DNA from: Clostridia bacterium
GTDB taxonomy: Bacteria; Bacillota; Clostridia; Christensenellales; CAG-138
Direction: 5' to 3'
Assembly (NCBI GenBank): GCA_016292635.1
Contig: JAEDIC010000008.1
Location: forward strand, 1-64,000
Length of the DNA stretch: 64,000 bases
The notes below the pieces were generated by a model. It made no database searches and was not told where the DNA came from. It saw nothing but the letters and a program-made list of their open reading frames with translations. How positions within the stretch are numbered: the first letter of the stretch is position 1; the number at the start of each line of letters is the position of its first letter. Shown here in pieces: positions 1-6,487 of the stretch. Both the position numbers and the translations under genes were made by a program.

Positions 1-47
1 CCTGAAATTGCCTGAAAATACCCGAACCTGACACGCTGATTCGAACT
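1..47. other. edge of a putative integrated element
   Basis: No gene is visible. The stretch carries short direct repeats of the CCTGAAA type (1-7, 11-18, and the related CCCGAA at 22-26 and CCTGA at 27-31), which resemble integrase arm-type sites. It abuts a truncated serine tRNA, so it is probably the end of an element lying left of the window. This is inference from position; no integrase is seen. Confidence 0.35.
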
Positions 48-103
48 CTCGAAATGCGTTAGCCCTCACGGGCTCGTGGGTTCGAATCCCACCGTCTCCG
101 CCA
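48..103 (+). other. 3' half of a tRNA-Ser(CGA) gene, probable attachment site
   Basis: The sequence reads as the anticodon loop CTCGAAA (48-54), the 3' anticodon strand, a long class II variable arm (AGCCC 61-65 paired with GGGCT 70-74), a perfect T-arm (GTGGG 76-80, CCCAC 88-92), the acceptor 3' strand CGTCTCC (93-99), discriminator G and an encoded CCA (101-103). The 5' half is missing: no GGAGACG acceptor strand lies upstream, and the bases before the loop do not pair as an anticodon stem. An inverted repeat TTCGA-ACTC-TCGAA (40-53) spans the junction, as in tyrosine-recombinase core sites. Duplicating the tRNA 3' half from the anticodon loop onward is what an integrating phage or conjugative element leaves at its distal end. 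Confidence 0.75.
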
Positions 104-139
104 ATAATGATTCCCCCGCTATGCGGGGGGATCATTATT
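103..139. terminator. strong hairpin after the tRNA fragment
   Basis: AATAATGAT and a C-rich arm pair with a G-rich arm and ATCATTATT around a small TAT loop. It is a near-perfect inverted repeat right after the CCA end, and probably terminates transcription coming from the left. Confidence 0.6.
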
Positions 140-140
140 G

Positions 141-181
141 TATATAGAAAACCACGCGACTGTCGCGTGGTTTTCTATATA
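141..181. terminator. bidirectional terminator-like hairpin
   Basis: A perfect 19-bp stem (TATATAGAAAACCACGCGA and its complement) closes on a CTG loop. The AAAA and TTTT tracts in the stem arms allow termination in either direction between the tRNA fragment and the convergent acetyltransferase gene. Confidence 0.65.
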
Positions 182-213
182 CAAAAAGACGGTGCGCCGG
201 ATGTAGCGCACCG
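182..213 (-). terminator. terminator of the acetyltransferase gene
   Basis: On the minus strand, CGGTGCGC, an 8-nt loop and GCGCACCG are followed by TCTTTTTG. It lies 23 bp past the stop codon of the GNAT gene. Confidence 0.75.
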
Positions 214-235
214 CATGGGAAGTTATTCGTTTACA

Positions 236-862
236 TTAGAAAATCTGGCCGGGAAGCTTCAGCTTTTCCTTGTAAGGAAAGGCTTTGTCGAATTCTTCTG
301 CCGCCGCCTCATCCACAAAGTAGCCCCGCGGGGTGGCGTATTCCCCGGTTATGCCGTCAAGGTAGCCGGGGATCAGCTCTTTGCAGAGGAAGAAGGACGC
401 ATCCTCGCCCTCCGGCAGCCCGTGATAGCGTATGCCGTATTCGGACGCATACTTGAATCCACTTTTACCGTAAAAGGCGATATTGCCTTCAAAACAGACC
501 GCTCCGCATCCGAGTCCGGCGGCTTTTTCGAGAGAATAATCCAGCAGTATTTTGCCGTAACCCTGCCTTTTCAGCTCAGGGGCTATGCAGATAGGGCCCA
601 TTGTCATAATGGGTATATCCCGTCCGTTATCGGCCTTTATGGATGCCCTCATGAAGATGTTTTGACCGATAAGCTTGCCGTCCTTCTCCATAACAAAGTT
701 GAGCTCTGGCACAAAGGCCACATCCTCTCTCAGCTGATTCAGAACGTAGTGCTCAAGACAGCCGGGACGGTATACGTTCCAGAATGCTTCTCTTACAAGG
801 TGCTCTGTTTCACGGCGTTCTTCTTTTCTTTCCAAACGAATAGTATAGTCATTTTTATTCAT
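236..862 (-). CDS. GNAT family N-acetyltransferase
   Basis: A 208-residue acetyl-CoA-dependent acetyltransferase of unknown substrate. The acetyl-CoA loop is visible in PELKRQGYGKILLDYSLEKA (Q-x-x-G-x-G/A type), after the beta-strand PIMTMGPICIAPE, and is followed by AFYGKSGFKY, the usual 'YxxxGF' region of GNAT motif B. The frame runs upstream to an ATG at 1030, but the start at 862 is preferred: AGGAGGAG lies 8-9 bases upstream and the extra 56 residues are arginine- and serine-rich without family features. It stands alone with its own promoter and terminator. The resemblance is to the broad YhbS/predicted N-acetyltransferase group; the substrate cannot be told from sequence. Confidence 0.85.
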   Translation of the reverse strand: MNKNDYTIRLERKEERRETEHLVREAFWNVYRPGCLEHYVLNQLREDVAFVPELNFVMEKDGKLIGQNIFMRASIKADNGRDIPIMTMGPICIAPELKRQGYGKILLDYSLEKAAGLGCGAVCFEGNIAFYGKSGFKYASEYGIRYHGLPEGEDASFFLCKELIPGYLDGITGEYATPRGYFVDEAAAEEFDKAFPYKEKLKLPGQIF

Positions 863-1036
863 TGTTTTTCTCCTCCTGATGATTGATGACCGCAATGCTG
901 GGAGGCTTGTGCGAGATCGTATTTGCCCAAACCTCCCGGTTAGGCCACAATCTCCAAGGTGTTGTTCTTCTTCAAACAGCAAACTCCTTAAATGAATTGA
1001 ATTATATGACCGGTCAGTATGCCGATTCATGTTCTT
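863..1036 (-). promoter_or_regulatory. long 5' leader of the acetyltransferase gene
   Basis: About 165 nt separate the predicted start site from the ribosome binding site. The leader holds an inverted repeat (GGGAGG and CCTCCC arms, 900-937) that could sequester or space the Shine-Dalgarno. I recognise no riboswitch or T-box motif. If transcription starts exactly at the ATG at 1030, a leaderless 264-residue form is formally possible. Confidence 0.35.
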
Positions 1037-1065
1037 ATTCTACTACCGCAGAATGCGGTTTTCAA
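1037..1065 (-). promoter_or_regulatory. sigma-A promoter with a palindrome in its spacer
   Basis: On the minus strand, TTGAAA (1065-1060), a 17-bp spacer and TAGAAT (1042-1037). The spacer contains the perfect inverted repeat ACCGCA-TTC-TGCGGT (1045-1059), a good place for a repressor or a MerR-type activator. It drives the GNAT gene. Confidence 0.65.
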
Positions 1066-1379
1066 CCATACAGAAAAAAACTGTATAAGTTTTTGTGGCT
1101 TATCACAGGCCGTATGATAACCTGCCCCTCGAGGTTATAGGAAATAGCGATAAAACGCTTGTACCGGGGGAGGAGTATAAAGCTATAACCCGCAATATCG
1201 GCTATGGAGCGTATGCTCCGGATTCCGGATTTTTTATGGAATGAGGTACGGAGAGCCGGGCCTTTTGCAAAGCCGCATTGATGCAGAATATGGAGAACGT
1301 AGATCTGCTGCCATATAAATACGGTTGAGTATGCCAATAAGAAGGACACAAAATTCATATTGTTTTTCCATTTTATACG
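1066..1379. other. intergenic stretch without a recognisable gene
   Basis: Open frames here have no ribosome binding site and no protein-like composition. The only structure noted is a short inverted repeat ATAACCT...AGGTTAT (1117-1138). I see nothing else. Confidence 0.5.
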
Positions 1380-1408
1380 TTGCTATTCTCTGTAAAAAGG
1401 CATAATAT
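1380..1408 (+). promoter_or_regulatory. sigma-A promoter for the hemolysin III gene
   Basis: TTGCTA (1380-1385), 17-bp spacer, TAATAT (1403-1408), about 30 bp upstream of the start codon. Confidence 0.6.
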
Positions 1409-1438
1409 GTATTCATTCCTGGATTGGGGTGAGGCATT

Positions 1439-2110
1439 ATGCAGAGGACTCGGATTAAAGACAGAGCCCTTCCCGACTATACCAAAGGGGAAGAAATATT
1501 CAATATGGCGTCCCATATCGCGGGGGCGGTATTCGGCGTTTTTGCATTGGTTACCTGTGTGATAACGGCGGCATCCCACCGAAACGTATGGAGTATAGTC
1601 AGCGGAGCGATATATGGTTTTTCCATGATTGTACTTTATACCGTATCCAGCGTGTATCACGGGCTGACCGGAAGCACGGGCAAAAAGGTGATGCAGGTGA
1701 TAGACCACTGCGTGATATACCTGCTTATCTGCGGAACATATACGCCCATTGTGCTTTGTGCGCTCAGGGAGTATTCCCCTGCGTTGGGATGGGGCATATT
1801 TGCCGCAGTGTGGGGAGTGGCGGCCCTTGGCGCAGTATTTACCGCCATCGATCTTAAAAAGTATTCCAAGCTTTCAATGGCGTGTTATATTGGAATAGGC
1901 TGGTGCATAATACTGGCAATAAAGCCGCTGCTGACGGTATTGCCCCGTGAGGCGTTTATGTGGCTTCTTGGGGGAGGCGTCGCCTATACGGTGGGCGCGG
2001 TGCTGTATGCTTTGGGAAGTAAACACAGATATATGCATTCGGTGTTCCATCTGTTCGTATTGGCGGGAAGCATAACGCACTATATCACCATAATCAAATA
2101 TATACTGTAG
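1439..2110 (+). CDS. hemolysin III family (PAQR-like) membrane protein
   Basis: A 223-residue protein with about seven transmembrane segments. Family landmarks are present: SSVYHG near residue 78 (the Ser/His of the metal site), VIDHCVIYLLICGTYTP near 95-111, and the C-terminal HSVFHLFVLAGSITHY with the two His of the predicted zinc site. The family (B. cereus hemolysin III, E. coli YqfA) belongs to the PAQR/CREST superfamily of membrane hydrolase-like proteins; the cellular role in most bacteria is uncertain. The start is supported by GGGGTGAGG ending 5 bases before the ATG. It is a single-gene unit between a promoter and a clear terminator. Confidence 0.88.
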   Translation: MQRTRIKDRALPDYTKGEEIFNMASHIAGAVFGVFALVTCVITAASHRNVWSIVSGAIYGFSMIVLYTVSSVYHGLTGSTGKKVMQVIDHCVIYLLICGTYTPIVLCALREYSPALGWGIFAAVWGVAALGAVFTAIDLKKYSKLSMACYIGIGWCIILAIKPLLTVLPREAFMWLLGGGVAYTVGAVLYALGSKHRYMHSVFHLFVLAGSITHYITIIKYIL

Positions 2111-2111
2111 C

Positions 2112-2139
2112 TTAAAAGCACCCTCCTGGGTGCTTTTAA
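2112..2139 (+). terminator. terminator of the hemolysin III gene
   Basis: TTAAAAGCACCC, loop TCC, then GGGTGCTTTTAA, starting 2 bp past the stop. It can act in both directions. Confidence 0.85.
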
Positions 2140-2243
2140 TGCGCATTTGATTTGCGGGCTATTCCATTTTTGGATAGTGAGCTCCTTTGCGTCAGTGGTT
2201 CTTATGTGAAATATTCGATGTTTTTTATCAAATGACAGGCCGT

Positions 2244-2272
2244 TTCACAAGGCGGTAAATATCTGATATAAT
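2244..2272 (+). promoter_or_regulatory. sigma-A promoter for the macrodomain gene
   Basis: TTCACA (2244-2249), 17-bp spacer, TATAAT (2267-2272), 51 bp upstream of the start codon. Confidence 0.75.
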
Positions 2273-2323
2273 CATCATAAAGAAATATGGCGATTATGAC
2301 GACATAGCGAAGGGGGAAAGCGT

Positions 2324-3358
2324 ATGCCGCTGCATATAGTAAGAAACGATATAACCAAAATGAAGGTGGATGCCATAGTAAACGCTGCCAACAGCACGCT
2401 GCTTGGGGGCGGCGGGGTGGATGGCTGCATACATCGGGCGGCAGGGCCCGAGCTTCTTGAGGAATGTAAAACCCTCGGCGGATGTCCTGCGGGAAGCGCA
2501 AAGATCACCGGGGCATATAAGCTGCCCTGCAAATACGTTATACATACCGTTGGCCCCCGCTGGATGGGCGGAAATCATGGGGAGAGGGAAAACCTGGCCT
2601 CCTGCTACGAAACCTCAATGCGCCTTGCAAAGGAGCACGGCTGCGAAACCATAGCTTTCCCGCTGATATCCTCTGGCATATTCGGCTATCCCAAGGATGA
2701 GGCCCTCAGGGTGGCAGTGGATACAATAAGCGGCTTTCTGCTCCGTAACGACATGACGGTATACATAACCATATTCGACAAAAATTCATACCGGATAAGC
2801 CAAAAGCTCTTTGCGGACATAGAGGAATATATCGACGACCTGTATGTGGATGAGCATTTGGATAATAATGCCGAACGGCAGAGGAGGGAGTTTCAGCGGG
2901 AGGAGGTATTCCGGCAGGGGAAGCGTTTGCAAAGCAATGGGGATATGTGTATGTGCGCCCCAAGCTGCTATGTGGAAACGGCAAAGCCGGATTCCCTGGA
3001 TGAGGCCCTGAAGGAGATGGACGAAAGCTTTTCAGAAATGCTGCTGAGGAAGATAGACCTGTCCGGAATGACGGATGCGGAGTGCTACAAAAAGGCAAAC
3101 ATAGACCGCAAGCTTTTTTCCAAAATACGTTTGGATAAGCAATATAAGCCCAGCAAGCCCACGGCGCTGGCTTTTGCCATAGCCCTTGAGCTTAGCCTTG
3201 AGGAAACAAAGGAAATGCTGAGAAAGGCGGGCTTTGCCCTGTCCCGTTCAAATAAGTTTGATATAATAATACAGTACTTTATCGAGCATAAGAATTACGA
3301 TGTATTCCAAATAAACGAGGCGCTGTTCGCGTTTGATCAAAACCTGCTCGGGGGATAA
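2324..3358 (+). CDS. macrodomain protein with C-terminal helical (HTH-like) domain
   Basis: Residues 1-170 are a macrodomain of the YmdB/MacroD type: DAIVNAANSTLLGGGGVDGCIHRAAG (residues 16-41) is the ADP-ribose loop and ISSGIFGYP (about 114-122) the second binding loop. Such domains hydrolyse O-acetyl-ADP-ribose or remove ADP-ribose from proteins. A charged linker (about 175-250) leads to a 90-residue helical C-terminal domain (about 255-344) with a lambda-repressor-like look, including KPTALAFAIALELSLEETKEMLRKAGF. I recall that domain attached to other stress proteins in Firmicutes, but its role is unknown to me. GGGGGAAAGCG precedes the ATG. A VWA protein lies downstream. ADP-ribosyl reversal linked to a DNA- or protein-binding module is inference. 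Confidence 0.85.
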   Translation: MPLHIVRNDITKMKVDAIVNAANSTLLGGGGVDGCIHRAAGPELLEECKTLGGCPAGSAKITGAYKLPCKYVIHTVGPRWMGGNHGERENLASCYETSMRLAKEHGCETIAFPLISSGIFGYPKDEALRVAVDTISGFLLRNDMTVYITIFDKNSYRISQKLFADIEEYIDDLYVDEHLDNNAERQRREFQREEVFRQGKRLQSNGDMCMCAPSCYVETAKPDSLDEALKEMDESFSEMLLRKIDLSGMTDAECYKKANIDRKLFSKIRLDKQYKPSKPTALAFAIALELSLEETKEMLRKAGFALSRSNKFDIIIQYFIEHKNYDVFQINEALFAFDQNLLGG

Positions 3359-3361
3359 AAT

Positions 3362-3378
3362 GTCGCTTTCCATGCGAC
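3362..3378 (+). other. small hairpin after the macrodomain gene
   Basis: GTCGC-TTTCCAT-GCGAC directly after the stop codon. It is weak on its own and may belong to the 3' end structure. Confidence 0.3.
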
Positions 3379-3402
3379 CAATACAGCTTCGCATATTCGT
3401 AC

Positions 3403-3444
3403 AATATGACTGTAAGGCAAAAGCCGGGCAGTCATATTTTATTT
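3403..3444 (+). terminator. terminator or attenuator between macrodomain and VWA genes
   Basis: AATATGACTG (3403-3412) pairs perfectly with CAGTCATATT (3429-3438), with an inner GGC-AAAA-GCC stem, followed by TTATTTTAGG. It lies just before the VWA ribosome binding site, so it probably reduces read-through from the macrodomain gene. Confidence 0.65.
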
Positions 3445-3461
3445 TAGGAGGATATTTAAAT

Positions 3462-4109
3462 ATGAAAAAGAACCTGACAGAAATAGTGTTTATACTGGAC
3501 AAAAGCGGCTCCATGGCGGGTCTTGAGGCGGACACCATAGGCGGATTCAATTCCATGATAGAAAAGCAAAAAAAGGAGGAGGGAGAGGCCGTAATATCCA
3601 CGGTATTGTTCAATGATATGTGCGAGGTGATACACGATAGGGTAAGCGTGAGGGATATAAAGCCTATGACGGAAGAGGAGTATTTCGTGGGGGGCAGCAC
3701 GGCTCTTCTGGACGCCATAGGCGGGGCGATACACCATATTGGCAATGTTCATAAATATGCGAGGAACGAGGATGTGCCGGAGCATACACTGTTCGTTATA
3801 ACCACAGACGGCATGGAAAACGCCAGCCGCAGCTATTCCGGCGAAAGGGTAAAGGAAATGATAGAGCGGCAGAAGAAAAAATACGGCTGGGAGTTCCTTT
3901 TCTTGGGGGCAAATATAGACGCCGTGGAGACGGCAGGGCGGTTTGGTATAGATGCGGACAGGGCGGTGAACTATCATGGGGACAGGGAGGGAACGGCGCT
4001 GAATTACCGGGTGCTGAATGAAGCCATATGCTCCGTAAGGTCCAGTCGGCCACTAACGGCAGAGTGGAAAAAGTCCATAGATGAGGATTTTGAAAAGCGC
4101 GGCAAGTGA
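3462..4109 (+). CDS. von Willebrand factor A (TerY-like) domain protein
   Basis: A 215-residue cytosolic VWA domain. The MIDAS metal site is intact: DKSGSM (DxSxS) near residues 12-17, a Thr in GGSTALLDAIG near 76, and the late Asp in TTDGMENAS near 110. No signal peptide or membrane segment is seen. VWA proteins of this size act as metal-dependent protein-binding adaptors; the closest group I recognise is the TerY-like set of tellurite/stress loci, but no ter genes are here. The start at 3462 is chosen because TAGGAGG precedes it at good distance; the frame runs further upstream through the hairpin. It probably forms a loosely coupled unit with the macrodomain gene. Confidence 0.85.
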   Translation: MKKNLTEIVFILDKSGSMAGLEADTIGGFNSMIEKQKKEEGEAVISTVLFNDMCEVIHDRVSVRDIKPMTEEEYFVGGSTALLDAIGGAIHHIGNVHKYARNEDVPEHTLFVITTDGMENASRSYSGERVKEMIERQKKKYGWEFLFLGANIDAVETAGRFGIDADRAVNYHGDREGTALNYRVLNEAICSVRSSRPLTAEWKKSIDEDFEKRGK

Positions 4110-4121
4110 GCAGCAATATAG

Positions 4122-4155
4122 AAAAGGCGGGGCTGGATTTCGGCCCCGTCCTTTT
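4122..4155. terminator. bidirectional terminator
   Basis: AAAAGG, GGGGC, loop, GCCCC and CCTTTT between the convergent VWA and MFS genes. Confidence 0.75.
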
Positions 4156-4166
4156 GTATGCATGAT

Positions 4167-5570
4167 TTACGCTTTTTTGTGTATTCGGGGCAGAAGCTGC
4201 ACTACGGCAATGTCCACAGCCACGCATATTATTTCTGCCCACGCAAGGGTACGGATGGAGGATACAGCCGCTGCGGCCTCGTTTGCGCCTGCGGCCATCT
4301 CCGCGGTAATGCGGTTTGTGAACATGGGTACGAACACCGCAACGCCAAAGGGGGCGGCAAGGTCACGGAACAGGCCATATGTGCCCGTACCTGCGCCGGC
4401 CTTTTCCGGCGGCAGTCCGGAGAGGGCTACCTTCATGAATATAGTGCCGTTTGCCCCAAGGCCAAAGCCCAGTATGCCGAGGGACAGGGCAAGGGTAAGC
4501 ACAGAGGAACTTTCGGTAAACAGCAGCATTATGGCGCATCCGATGCCGGTGAGTAGCAGAGAACATGTGAGCACCGTCTTGGGCTCTTTTTTATCTGCCA
4601 ACGGCCCAAGGAGCAAAGCTCCGAGGGACATTCCTATATACATTATGGATATGGAATAGCTGGATATTATGGTGTTCTCCGGCTGGGTATACATGAGGAA
4701 TACGATTATATTTGTCATGTTGGCCTGCATGAGACCCTGGGTTAGGAAAAGGGCGACAACGGACAGCAGAAACGCTCTGCGGGCCATAAAGCTTCCCTGC
4801 AGTATGGGATTTTTCGCGCGCTTTTCTGCATATATCAGCCCGAAAAGAGAAACTATCGCCGCCGCCAACACAGAGATGAAGGGCGTGGAGCTCCAGCCGA
4901 AATTCTGACCAAAGGAAGGCACGCACAGCACAAGGCTGAAAAATACCAGCACCAGCGCCCCGCCAAGACTGTCAAAGCCGGAAAGCCCTTTTGGAGAGGC
5001 GGTATTGCGCTCCCGGAAGAAAAGGCAGGCCGCGAATATCACGGCGCAGATCCCCACGCATACCCACATCATTACCCGCCAGCCGTATGCGTTTATAATC
5101 AGGCCGCCCAGCGTAGGGCCGAATACCACCGATGCGCTGGATATGAGCATATACAGGGAAAACCCCTTGGCAACATCATCAGGGGGAAAGCCGGTTACGA
5201 TATATGACATTACCACCGGGGCTATTGCGGCAGAGCCTGTGCCCACAACAAAGCGGGCAATGAGCATAAACAGCAATGACGGGGCGATTGCCGTAAGCAG
5301 GTTGCCCAATGTGTATATGGCGATGCCCAACAGCAGCGTCTTTCGCCTGCCTATGGCGTCGCCCAGCTTGCCCAGTACGGGGGCGAAGGCAGCGGTGGAC
5401 ATGGCTGTGGCAAGAGCCGTCCATGTGGTGTTGTTGTAGGGCAGGTCAAGGTCCTTAACAAAGGCAGGGCCAAGCACCGTGGAAAAGCCTCCCACTATGC
5501 CAACCAGGAATGCCGCCAGAGCATAGGGCAGGAAGCCTTTCATATGGGGTTTTCTCGTGGTTTTTTCCAT
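4167..5570 (-). CDS. MFS drug/proton antiporter, DHA2-like (14 TM)
   Basis: A 467-residue integral membrane protein with about 14 predicted segments. Motif A after the second segment reads GKLGDAIGRRKTLLLG, and motif C-like glycines follow in the fifth helix (VVFGPTLGGLI), which marks antiporters. The closest group is the DHA2/EmrB-type exporters of drugs and amphipathic compounds; the substrate is unknown. GGAGGAG stands 9-10 bases before the ATG. The gene is convergent with the VWA gene and separated from the upstream ylmH operon by a terminator, so it is its own unit. No adjacent regulator is visible. Confidence 0.85.
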   Translation of the reverse strand: MEKTTRKPHMKGFLPYALAAFLVGIVGGFSTVLGPAFVKDLDLPYNNTTWTALATAMSTAAFAPVLGKLGDAIGRRKTLLLGIAIYTLGNLLTAIAPSLLFMLIARFVVGTGSAAIAPVVMSYIVTGFPPDDVAKGFSLYMLISSASVVFGPTLGGLIINAYGWRVMMWVCVGICAVIFAACLFFRERNTASPKGLSGFDSLGGALVLVFFSLVLCVPSFGQNFGWSSTPFISVLAAAIVSLFGLIYAEKRAKNPILQGSFMARRAFLLSVVALFLTQGLMQANMTNIIVFLMYTQPENTIISSYSISIMYIGMSLGALLLGPLADKKEPKTVLTCSLLLTGIGCAIMLLFTESSSVLTLALSLGILGFGLGANGTIFMKVALSGLPPEKAGAGTGTYGLFRDLAAPFGVAVFVPMFTNRITAEMAAGANEAAAAVSSIRTLAWAEIICVAVDIAVVQLLPRIHKKA

Positions 5571-5687
5571 TGGTGATACTCCTCCCGGTGTCCCTTTGAA
5601 TAACGCTTCGGGACAAACATTCTCTTAGTCAGTATGCCCGAATTTATGGATTTGCCACGAGTCATTTTGATTGAATGGGGCATATAT

Positions 5688-5721
5688 AAAAAAGAACACT
5701 ACCGCATCCTTGCGATAATGT
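5688..5721 (-). terminator. terminator of the TetM-like/ylmH operon
   Basis: On the minus strand ACATTATCGCA, loop AGGA, TGCGGTAGTGT (G-U pairs included), followed by TCTTTTTTATA. Confidence 0.8.
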
Positions 5722-5740
5722 CCTTATTTTTAAACTATCT

Positions 5741-6487
5741 TCAATATACCCGTACTCTTACCCTTAGGCGTCCCTTCTTGGTCTCTCGTTCAATCCCCTC
5801 ATAAGCAAACCTGCCCTTGCCCCGCACTGAAACAAGGGCGCCGGGGGCGAGGGAAGCGGAAGGGTTCTGGGTAAGGCGGCTGTTTATGAACACACGGCCC
5901 TGCTGTATTAGCTCCTTGCCGCCGTTGCGGGAAAGGAGGTATACGGCGGATATGATCGCATCCAGCCTTTCCGATGCTACCACCACGGAGGTTATGGGCG
6001 GGGGTTCAAGGAGGAATTCGGGCGGTTCTGACAGAGAGCATCGCACCGTTGTGCGCTTTACCTCGCCAAGGCCGTCAATAATATAAGAAGCGATGGAGTC
6101 GAGGCAGAACAGATATCCCACATTGTCCGCAATGAGTATATCGCCCATTACCTCCCGGCGAACGCCGAGACCCATCAACGCACCGAGGAAATCCCTGTGG
6201 TTTAGCTTATCCGCAAACTTTTGCGATGCGGGGGCGATTTTTATGCATACTACGGGGGAGATATAGGGACAGCCGCACATATCTTCGCTGCCGAATGCCG
6301 CAACCTTTCGCTCTCCGTCAGGATATCCGGCATGGAGGGAAAAGGGCGCGGCAAGGCGCAGGGCGCATAGGATATCCTGCTCCGCAAGGGTGAGGAATTC
6401 CGTATCCGTCCAGAAGCCCTGCCTGTCCGCGCGCTCCGCAAGCTCGCTTAGGCGGTTTATCAGCTGTTGTCTTTCAGCGTCTGCCAT
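5741..6487 (-). CDS. ylmH: YlmH (RqcP2) S4-domain RNA-binding protein
   Basis: A 248-residue protein matching YlmH in length and layout: an N-terminal and central RRM-like part with LNHRDFLGALMGLGVRREVMGDI (about 95-117), the family's most recognisable stretch, and a C-terminal S4 RNA-binding domain (about 168-240) with SERLDAIISA and ELIQQGRVFINS. In B. subtilis YlmH/RqcP2 supports poly-alanine tailing on stalled 60S-like (50S) particles in ribosome quality control; it was first known from the division cluster. Here it follows the TetM-like/Rae1 gene with a 28-bp overlap, so translation is probably coupled, and no strong Shine-Dalgarno is seen (GAGGG lies far upstream). It is absent from the sepF-divIVA locus 13 kb away, where B. 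subtilis keeps it. Confidence 0.9.
   Translation of the reverse strand: MADAERQQLINRLSELAERADRQGFWTDTEFLTLAEQDILCALRLAAPFSLHAGYPDGERKVAAFGSEDMCGCPYISPVVCIKIAPASQKFADKLNHRDFLGALMGLGVRREVMGDILIADNVGYLFCLDSIASYIIDGLGEVKRTTVRCSLSEPPEFLLEPPPITSVVVASERLDAIISAVYLLSRNGGKELIQQGRVFINSRLTQNPSASLAPGALVSVRGKGRFAYEGIERETKKGRLRVRVRVY

Noticed and set aside
1..103. A complete tRNA gene
   Set aside because: No 5' acceptor strand, D-arm or paired anticodon stem precedes the anticodon loop; only the 3' half is present.
863..1036. T-box or known riboswitch in the acetyltransferase leader
   Set aside because: No TGGNACC-type T-box motif or known aptamer core was found; only an imperfect hairpin is visible.
1062..1437. 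Minus-strand frames of 98 and 67 codons
   Set aside because: No ribosome binding site or recognisable protein character, and they overlap promoters of the flanking genes.
1013..5638. Shared 11-mer GTCAGTATGCC at 1013-1023 and 5628-5638, both upstream of minus-strand genes
   Set aside because: Only two occurrences, at different distances from the genes and without symmetry; chance is not excluded.
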